Shown here in pieces: positions 7,723 through 12,631 of a stretch of DNA of 12,631 nt. The position numbers were made by a program, and so were the translations under genes. Within the stretch, counting starts at the first letter, position 1. Every line of letters starts with the position of its first letter. Source of the DNA: Demequinaceae bacterium (GTDB lineage Bacteria > Actinomycetota > Actinomycetes > Actinomycetales > Demequinaceae); contig WTKG01000179.1 in assembly GCA_011524475.1 (NCBI GenBank), forward strand, positions 1 to 12,631, in the 5' to 3' direction. The notes beneath the pieces were generated by a model that was not told where the DNA came from, ran no database searches, and worked only from the letters and a program-made list of their open reading frames with translations.

Positions 7723-8412
7723 CTAGCCGCGCAGTGCCCGTCGGTCCGCACGTACCCGGGTGGGGTCCACGCCCTTCGGAATAGGAATAGGTGACCCGCC
7801 AAGCGCACGCACTCGTGACAACACTGCGTCTCGTTCCCGGCGGTTCAACTTCTTGGGTAGGCGGCGCACAAACTTAGGCAGGTCTTTCGACTTGAGCATC
7901 CCTTGACCATCGCCCACGATGATCTCTTGAATATGCACCCCAGGGGCGGCCTTAGAGACGCGCTTGCGAGCATTCGCGACCGCTTTGCGTGCGCCGTTGC
8001 CACGTTCTCCCACCAGCACAATTCCGCCGCGCCCCACACCCAGGAACACCAGGGACCGGTTCTTTTGGTCGAATCCGATGGGCTCATCTTCAAACTTCCA
8101 CCCACGCGGAATCATTTGCAAGGCCGCCAAAGAACCGCCCGCACGGTTATCCACTTGATTGAGCACGGCACGCTCTGCACGCCGAGCGAGAATCAACAAC
8201 ACAGCAAAAATGGCAGTGGTGACTCCAAACAGGTTGGAGTAGATGTGTCCCACCACACTGTCAAAGTAGAAGCCTGCGCCAATTCCTGCCGCGATGATGA
8301 CGATCGCCGTCACAATGACCAAGGGGAGGAACTGCTTGTCCCACTTGCGGGTCAGTTTGAAGGCCTGGAATACGCCTTCGAACCATTTCGGCTTCGGTTC
8401 TGTTTTTGCCAT
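7723..8412 (-). CDS. DUF4191 family membrane protein (Rv2219-like)
   Basis: This 229-residue protein has no known function; it belongs to an actinobacterial family almost always found next to lipA and glnA1. It begins MAKTEPKPKWFEGVFQAFKL, with a basic N-terminus. Two hydrophobic helices follow (about 28-50 and 56-77), then a cytoplasmic-looking domain of about 150 residues. That domain holds QMIPRGWKFEDEPIGFD and the Gly-rich FLGVGRGGIVLVGERGNG, and ends in a very basic tail rich in Arg and Lys (FVRRLPKKLNRRERDAVLSR). No catalytic residues can be named. The ATG at 8412 is preceded by a strong -10-like TAGAAT 6 nt upstream and no Shine-Dalgarno, so it probably starts on a leaderless mRNA even though lipA lies only 78 bp upstream on the same strand. 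Family assignment rests on remembered sequence character and synteny. Confidence 0.9.
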   Translation of the reverse strand: MAKTEPKPKWFEGVFQAFKLTRKWDKQFLPLVIVTAIVIIAAGIGAGFYFDSVVGHIYSNLFGVTTAIFAVLLILARRAERAVLNQVDNRAGGSLAALQMIPRGWKFEDEPIGFDQKNRSLVFLGVGRGGIVLVGERGNGARKAVANARKRVSKAAPGVHIQEIIVGDGQGMLKSKDLPKFVRRLPKKLNRRERDAVLSRVRALGGSPIPIPKGVDPTRVRADRRALRG

Positions 8413-8424
8413 GGTTCTATTCTA
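8413..8424 (-). promoter_or_regulatory. Leaderless promoter of the DUF4191 gene (-10 TAGAAT)
   Basis: TAGAAT on the minus strand (8424 to 8419) differs from TATAAT at one base, matches TANNNT, and is followed by exactly 6 nt and the ATG at 8412. This is the best example in the window of a -10 placed to start transcription on the initiation codon. The 78-bp gap from lipA gives room for a separate promoter. No clear -35 was found. Confidence 0.55.
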
Positions 8425-8490
8425 GTGCGCCACCGCGCAAACAGTGCCAGAACCTATAAATTCTTCGCCAGCGGTGAAAGTGCGCCTGTG

Positions 8491-9498
8491 TTAGGACTGG
8501 CGTGACACCAGTGCGGATGCTTCTTGTCGCGCCACCATAGGTTCGCCGAGGTGTGCCAGGGCTTCGGGGATAGGGCGCCCCTTGCTCGTCATCGCCTGGC
8601 CCCAGAGCCTTCCCGCGCGGTAGGAGGATCGCACGAGCGGGCCAGACATGACTCCCAAAAACCCGAGGTCGGTAGCAAAGTCAGACAATTCAACAAATTC
8701 TTCCGGCTTTACCCAACGGTCCACCGGGTGGTGGAGCGGGCTCGGGCGCAAGTACTGGGTGATCGTGATGATGTCGCACCCGGCATCGTGCAGTGCCCGC
8801 AGGGCGTCTTTGATTTCTTCGGTTGTTTCTCCCATGCCCAGAATGAGATTTGACTTGGTCACGAGCCCGGCCTCTCGAGCAGAGGTGAGGACGCTCAACG
8901 AGCGCTCATACGTAAACGCAGGGCGAATCCGCTTGAAAACCCGCGGCACGGTTTCCACGTTGTGTGCCAGCACTTCAGGAGCAGAGCTAAAGACTTCTGC
9001 AAGCTGATCTGGGTTCGCATTGAAATCGGGAATCAGGAGTTCCACTCCCGTATCAGGGTTGAGAGCGTGAATCTGACGTACCGTCTCTGCGTACAGCCAG
9101 GCCCCGCCGTCTTCGAGATCGTCACGCGCAACTCCGGTCACGGTCGAATACTTCAGGCCCATCTCGCGCACGGACTCTGCGACTCGTCGCGGTTCGTCCC
9201 TGTCGAGCGCAGCAGGTTTGCCCGTATCAATTTGGCAAAAGTCGCATCGCCGAGTGCACTGCGAGCCCCCGATGAGGAAGGTGGCTTCGCGGTCTTCCCA
9301 GCACTCAAAAATGTTCGGGCAGCCAGCCTCTTCGCAGACGGTGTGCAGCGCTCCAGTTTTTACTAAAGATTTCAGTTCGCGATATTCCGGGCCCATAGTT
9401 GCCGTCGTGCGAATCCATTCCGGCTTGCGCTCAATGGGGGTTTCCGCATTACGGGCCTCGACGCGCAACAAGCGCCGTCCCTCGGGGGCAATAGTCAC
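8491..9498 (-). CDS. lipA: Lipoyl synthase (radical SAM)
   Basis: LipA inserts two sulfur atoms at C6 and C8 of octanoyl groups on lipoyl domains, using S-adenosylmethionine and two [4Fe-4S] clusters. I chose the GTG at 9498: AAGGAG lies 5 nt upstream, and the resulting start (M)[16 protein letters not shown] is the usual actinobacterial N-terminus. An in-frame ATG at 9561 would add 21 atypical residues and overlap lipB. The 335-residue product has the auxiliary cluster motif [12 protein letters not shown] (Cys55, 60, 66), the radical SAM motif CTRRCDFC (Cys81, 85, 88), and the C-terminal RSSY motif (about 290-293) whose serine ligates the auxiliary cluster. All key residues are intact. It follows lipB after 40 bp on the same strand, forming the two-step lipoate pathway operon. 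Confidence 0.96.
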   Translation of the reverse strand: MTIAPEGRRLLRVEARNAETPIERKPEWIRTTATMGPEYRELKSLVKTGALHTVCEEAGCPNIFECWEDREATFLIGGSQCTRRCDFCQIDTGKPAALDRDEPRRVAESVREMGLKYSTVTGVARDDLEDGGAWLYAETVRQIHALNPDTGVELLIPDFNANPDQLAEVFSSAPEVLAHNVETVPRVFKRIRPAFTYERSLSVLTSAREAGLVTKSNLILGMGETTEEIKDALRALHDAGCDIITITQYLRPSPLHHPVDRWVKPEEFVELSDFATDLGFLGVMSGPLVRSSYRAGRLWGQAMTSKGRPIPEALAHLGEPMVARQEASALVSRQS

Positions 9499-9538
9499 GC
9501 GATCTCCTTCGTGATGGAATTTACGGCCACGGACGCAC

Positions 9539-10192
9539 TCACCGTGCCGTGGGCTGTGCACTCAAGCGTACGTCGGCAAGTGCAGTGGTGAGTGACGCCA
9601 CCATGTCATCAGCAATTTCGCGTACTGAGATATTTCTGTTGAGTTCCATACTCAGGCTCGTGACATCCGCATCTTCAATGCCGCAGGGGACGATGCGTTC
9701 CCATTCCGTCATGTCTGGATTGCAGTTAAGGGCGAATCCGTGCATCGTGACGCCTTTGGCAACCCGCACTCCGATGGCACATATCTTTCTTTCACGGCGA
9801 GTCGCGTCAGCGGGGCACCACACTCCGGACCGTCCGTCTACGCGGGTGGTAGGCACGCCGCGCTGTGCGCACACATCAATCGCTGCTTGTTCTAACTGGC
9901 GCACATACGCAATGACATCAATGGGTTCCGCAAGGCGCACAATCGGGTATCCCACGAGTTGGCCGGGGCCATGCCAGGTGATTTTTCCGCCCCGGTCCAC
10001 GTCAATTACGGGGGTGCCATCCGTGGGGCGGTCCCACGAAGCCGTGCGTTTGCCTGCCGTGTAGACACTGTTGTGTTCCACCAAAATCAACGTGTCGGGG
10101 CGAGCGCCGGCAACGACTTCTGCGTGTATCTCTCGTTGCAGGTCCCACGCTTCGTGATACTCCACACGGCGTTCGCCTAAGCCGAGACTCAT
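9539..10192 (-). CDS. lipB: Octanoyl-[ACP]:protein N-octanoyltransferase
   Basis: LipB moves the octanoyl group from acyl carrier protein to lysines of lipoyl domains (pyruvate and 2-oxoglutarate dehydrogenases, glycine cleavage H protein), the step before LipA. The 217-residue protein contains [25 protein letters not shown], the catalytic Lys136 in RKICAIGVR, and the catalytic Cys170 in [14 protein letters not shown], all in the expected order. The ATG at 10192 is preferred because GGAG (10204-10201) lies 8 nt upstream and the family N-terminus begins near here. An upstream ATG at 10243 would add 17 residues rich in Arg and Cys with no family resemblance; the GTGs at 10201 and 10195 are less well placed. 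It is the first gene of the lipB-lipA operon and divergent from the MMPL transporter, with a 65-bp shared upstream region. Confidence 0.94.
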   Translation of the reverse strand: MSLGLGERRVEYHEAWDLQREIHAEVVAGARPDTLILVEHNSVYTAGKRTASWDRPTDGTPVIDVDRGGKITWHGPGQLVGYPIVRLAEPIDVIAYVRQLEQAAIDVCAQRGVPTTRVDGRSGVWCPADATRRERKICAIGVRVAKGVTMHGFALNCNPDMTEWERIVPCGIEDADVTSLSMELNRNISVREIADDMVASLTTALADVRLSAQPTAR

Positions 10193-10245
10193 CACATCCA
10201 CTCCGCAAGCGTAACTCCGTGTTCGCGCAGGACGCACAACCAAGG

Positions 10246-10257
10246 CAAGATACAGAC
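10246..10257 (+). promoter_or_regulatory. Candidate leaderless start of the MMPL gene (CAAGAT)
   Basis: CAAGAT (10246-10251) has A at position 2 and T at position 6 of a -10 hexamer and lies exactly 6 nt before the ATG at 10258. No good Shine-Dalgarno is present (only AAGG 12 nt upstream). The first base departs from TANNNT, so this is weaker than the DUF4191 case. Confidence 0.3.
10247..10252 (-). promoter_or_regulatory. Candidate lipB -10 (TATCTT)
   Basis: TATCTT on the minus strand (10252 to 10247), preceded by TG, matches TANNNT and would start transcription near 10240, giving a leader of about 48 nt that contains the lipB Shine-Dalgarno. It overlaps, on the opposite strand, the -10-like hexamer of the transporter gene. 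Confidence 0.4.
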
Positions 10258-12426
10258 ATGAGATTCGTCAAGTGGATACGTCCCGTAGTTCTTTTCCCTC
10301 TCCTGCTCGTATGGCTTGCTATTGCTGGCTTTGGTGGTTCGTCCATTGGGCAATTGTCAGAAGTACAAGAAAACGACTCGACCACATTCCTGCCCGTGAA
10401 CGCCGAGTCAACTCTGGCTGCCGAAGAACGGGCAGCTTTTACACAGTCGGATTCCTTGCCCGCGCTGTATGTGTTTGACAGCGTGACCACTCCTGAACAG
10501 TTTGCGGAGATTCAAGAGTTTGTGGCAGATGTCGCCCAGGCTGATCTCGGCGATGGCCGCACTATCGGGGATGCACTTGTGGGGCCTGCCACCGCTGTTC
10601 CGTCGGCTGATGGTGAAGCAGTGCTGGCAGTTTTCCCGATCTCTGCTGACGTCGCCTTTGAACGTGCGGACGGGGAGACCCTCGCCAGTGTGATCGGCGA
10701 AACTATGCGCGAACTTTGGCAGGAGCGGAACTCTGCTACTGAGGGATACCTCACGGGAGCGATTGGTCTTGTCGTGGACCAAACAGCCGCTTTCGGTGCG
10801 ATTGACACCCTCTTGCTGGCCGTGGCGCTCGTATTTGTGTTCGTCATTCACATCATCGTCTACCGCAGCCCGATATTGCCGTTCTTGGTGCTGGGGGCCT
10901 CCATGTTTGCTTTCGCGTTGGCCGCGTTAGCTGTCTATTACGCTGCAGACGCGGACCTGATTACTCTCAACGGTCAAAGCCAGGGCATCATGTCGATTTT
11001 GGTCATCGGTGCCACCACGGACTATGCGTTGCTTTTGGTCGCCCGCTACCGCGAAGAATTGCGCCGGCACGCCAGCACGTATGAAGCCATGCAGTATGCG
11101 TGGAAGCAGTCAGTGGGGCCGATTCTGGCATCAGGAATCACGGTGATCCTGGGTGTCTTGATGTTGTTGCTCTCCAACCTCAAGTCGAACCAAGGCTTGG
11201 GGCCGGTGGCGGCCTTTGGAATTGCGGCCGCGATTGTGGCGGCCCTTACCCTTCTTCCGGCGCTGCTTCTTATTGCTGGCCAGAAATCGCGCGCAATTTT
11301 CTGGCCGAGGCGCCCACGTTTTGATGCCGATGGGCTTGAAGAAGTCGACAAGTTAGAGGCTGTCGAAGAACGTGCAGGCGTGTGGGGAAAAATTTCGAAA
11401 TCCGTTGCGGCCAAGCCGCGACGCACGTGGCTCCTTGCCTTTGCGGGCTTGGCTGTGTTGGCCGCCTTTATGCCGACCTTCCGTGCAGACGGGGTAGGCC
11501 AGGACGACTTCCTGCTGGGAGACATTGAGTCTGTCGCAGGTCTGGACGTGCTGCGGGAACACTTTGATGCAGGCGCCACGGACCCTGTGCAGATCGTCGC
11601 AGACGAGAACACCTGGCAAGAAGTGGTGACAGGTCTTCAAAGCGTCGAAGGCGTCTCCGCTGCGTATGCGGTGACACCTGCCGTGCAACAAGGGGCGCCA
11701 GGGGGAGTCATTCCCGAGCCGCCGGTGGTGATTGACGGCAGAGTAGCGATAGACGTAATCACGGTGGCAGACGCACAGTCGCAAGAAGCAAAAGAGACTG
11801 TTGCGCTCATCCGTGAGGCGGTGCAAGCCGTGGATTCCACCGCGCTTGTCGGAGGAACAGCGGCCGTGGGGCTCGACATCAACGTCACCACCGACCGTGA
11901 TCTGACGATCATCATCCCCATGGTGTTACTTGTGATTTTCGTGGTGTTAATTATCTTGTTACGCAGCATCGTGACGCCACTCATCATCGTGCTTGCCAAC
12001 GTCCTATCGTTCGCAGCGACAATTGGCTTGTCTGCCATTTTCTTCAACTACGTTTTCAACTTCCCAGGATCAGACTCGTCCGTCCCACTGTTCTCGTTCG
12101 TGTTCCTGGTGGCTCTGGGGGTTGATTACTCGATATTCCTGATGTCACGGGCGCGTGAGGAATCCTTGCGGTGGGGTAATCGCGAAGGAGTGCGCCGCGC
12201 TCTTGCCGTCACGGGCGGGGTCATTACCTCTGCGGGTATTGTGTTGGCCGCCACTTTTGCTGCGCTCGGATTCTTGCCGATTCTCTTCCTCGTACAAATT
12301 GCGTTCATCGTCTCTGTGGGTGTGCTGATCGACACCCTGGTGGTGCGTACGTTGCTGGTGCCTGGACTAGTGGACGACATTGGACGTCGCTCATGGTGGC
12401 CGGGTCATAAGCAGATCGCTGAGTAA
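10258..12426 (+). CDS. MMPL/RND-family membrane transporter
   Basis: A 722-residue exporter of the MMPL branch of the RND superfamily, which uses the proton gradient to move lipids, siderophores or drugs across the inner membrane; the substrate here cannot be read from sequence. It is built of two similar halves. The first has a helix at about 8-30, a soluble porter domain (about 31-185), then five helices (about 188-345). After a charged cytoplasmic linker (about 347-400) the second has a helix (about 402-420), a porter domain (about 421-556) and five helices (about 557-708). Each half carries the Asp-Tyr pair of the proton relay: Asp255-Tyr256 in [17 protein letters not shown] and Asp623-Tyr624 in [15 protein letters not shown]. 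The ATG at 10258 starts [17 protein letters not shown]; an upstream ATG at 10219 adds a polar 13-residue stretch and is rejected. It lacks the long C-terminal tail of some mycobacterial MmpL proteins. Confidence 0.92.
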   Translation: MRFVKWIRPVVLFPLLLVWLAIAGFGGSSIGQLSEVQENDSTTFLPVNAESTLAAEERAAFTQSDSLPALYVFDSVTTPEQFAEIQEFVADVAQADLGDGRTIGDALVGPATAVPSADGEAVLAVFPISADVAFERADGETLASVIGETMRELWQERNSATEGYLTGAIGLVVDQTAAFGAIDTLLLAVALVFVFVIHIIVYRSPILPFLVLGASMFAFALAALAVYYAADADLITLNGQSQGIMSILVIGATTDYALLLVARYREELRRHASTYEAMQYAWKQSVGPILASGITVILGVLMLLLSNLKSNQGLGPVAAFGIAAAIVAALTLLPALLLIAGQKSRAIFWPRRPRFDADGLEEVDKLEAVEERAGVWGKISKSVAAKPRRTWLLAFAGLAVLAAFMPTFRADGVGQDDFLLGDIESVAGLDVLREHFDAGATDPVQIVADENTWQEVVTGLQSVEGVSAAYAVTPAVQQGAPGGVIPEPPVVIDGRVAIDVITVADAQSQEAKETVALIREAVQAVDSTALVGGTAAVGLDINVTTDRDLTIIIPMVLLVIFVVLIILLRSIVTPLIIVLANVLSFAATIGLSAIFFNYVFNFPGSDSSVPLFSFVFLVALGVDYSIFLMSRAREESLRWGNREGVRRALAVTGGVITSAGIVLAATFAALGFLPILFLVQIAFIVSVGVLIDTLVVRTLLVPGLVDDIGRRSWWPGHKQIAE

Positions 12427-12442
12427 GCCCTGGCATAGTCAC

Positions 12443-12461
12443 ACGCAGGTGGCCACTGCGT
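12443..12461. repeat. Imperfect palindrome downstream of the MMPL gene
   Basis: ACGCA-G-GTGGCCAC-TGCGT: an 8-bp perfect palindrome (12449-12456) flanked by 5-bp arms, with one unpaired G on the left. It begins 17 nt after the transporter stop. It could be a weak terminator hairpin with a GGCC loop, or an operator for the next gene. There is no U-tract. Confidence 0.4.
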
Positions 12462-12472
12462 AGAAATTGGCC

Positions 12473-12482
12473 TGTGGATAAT
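12473..12482 (+). promoter_or_regulatory. GATAAT -10-like hexamer overlapping a perfect DnaA-box match
   Basis: TGTGGATAA (12473-12481) is the exact reverse complement of the consensus DnaA box TTATCCACA, and GATAAT (12477-12482) resembles a -10 hexamer for the gene starting at 12519 (leader about 30 nt). Only one box is seen, and a single 9-mer match in 12.6 kb can occur by chance. Use as a promoter is the more plausible reading. Confidence 0.3.
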
Positions 12483-12518
12483 TGTCTCGACGTGCTGGGT
12501 TCGTGATGTGGTAGGCAC

Positions 12519-12631
12519 GTGAGCGATCCTTTTGGTCCTGTGCGGGCGCGGATTGTGCGCCGAGACATCGCCGCCACCCACGCCAGTGCCGCACGTGAGC
12601 GACTCGTGGCCTTGCATCGCAGCGACAGCGA
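12519..12631 (+). CDS. 5' end of an unidentified protein (continues past window)
   Basis: An open frame runs from GTG at 12519 to the window end: 37 codons beginning (M)SDPFGPVRARIVRRDIAATH. A TGA at 12504 closes the frame upstream, and this GTG is the first possible start after it. The purine-rich GGTAGG just upstream is a weak Shine-Dalgarno candidate, and a GATAAT hexamer lies at 12477. The protein start is rich in Arg and Ala and probably helical. I do not recognise the family. Codon use is compatible with coding, but the piece is too short to be sure. Confidence 0.45.
   Translation, partial: MSDPFGPVRARIVRRDIAATHASAARERLVALHRSDS

Noticed and set aside
8413..8490. A terminator hairpin between lipA and DUF4191 (CACCGC and GCGGTG)
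   Set aside because: The 6-bp arms are separated by several tens of bases and lack a U-tract. The segment is better explained by the DUF4191 promoter.
9499..9561. lipA starting at the ATG at 9561
   Set aside because: It would overlap lipB and add 21 residues unlike the family. The GTG at 9498 has AAGGAG at good spacing and gives the standard N-terminus.
12305..12617. Minus-strand open frames (90 and 70 codons) at the right end
   Set aside because: One runs antisense into the conserved C-terminus of the transporter. Neither shows a recognisable motif, start signal or family resemblance.

Overview
The window looks like core chromosome of an actinobacterium of moderately high GC (by eye somewhat under 60%). 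The gene order is that of the conserved lipoate/glutamine-synthetase neighbourhood of actinobacteria, known in Mycobacterium tuberculosis as lipB-lipA-Rv2219-glnA1 convergent with glnA2-glnE. The exact genus cannot be fixed; a Micrococcales or Actinomycetales type fits best. I see no insertion sequence, phage gene, CRISPR array, tRNA or rRNA.

Layout, left to right. (1) 1-685, minus strand: the glutaminase half of a glutamine-dependent NAD+ synthetase (nadE), cut by the window edge. (2) 757-6011, plus strand, a tight operon: glnA2 (glutamine synthetase-like, not adenylylatable), glnE (two-headed GS adenylyltransferase/deadenylylase, 3 bp downstream) and an unrecognised four-helix membrane protein overlapping glnE by ATGA. 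(3) 6012-6088: a hairpin shared by two convergent genes. (4) 6089-7522, minus: glnA1, the adenylylatable type I glutamine synthetase. (5) 7523-7722: the glnA1 control region, with four 5-bp half-sites at exact 11-bp steps that resemble a GlnR box, and a C-rich, G-poor stretch that may end transcription from upstream. (6) 7723-10192, minus: a DUF4191 membrane protein, lipA and lipB. (7) 10258-12426, plus: an MMPL/RND-type transporter divergent from lipB. (8) 12519-12631, plus: the start of a further probable gene.

How it works together. GlnA1 makes glutamine from glutamate and ammonia. GlnE, encoded head-on to it, would switch it off by adenylylating Tyr405. GlnA2 has Trp373 at the equivalent site and should escape this control. 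NadE consumes glutamine as an amide donor. LipB and LipA build protein-bound lipoate for 2-oxoacid dehydrogenases and the glycine cleavage system. The link between the lipoate and nitrogen genes is positional only.

The enzymes are ordinary housekeeping proteins and I do not see a clear new system. The points most worth a second look are the GlnR-like array at glnA1, a set of apparent leaderless promoters (an xANNNT hexamer exactly 6 nt before the ATG in four genes), a possible bidirectional promoter between lipB and the transporter, and the uncharacterised membrane gene translationally coupled to glnE.
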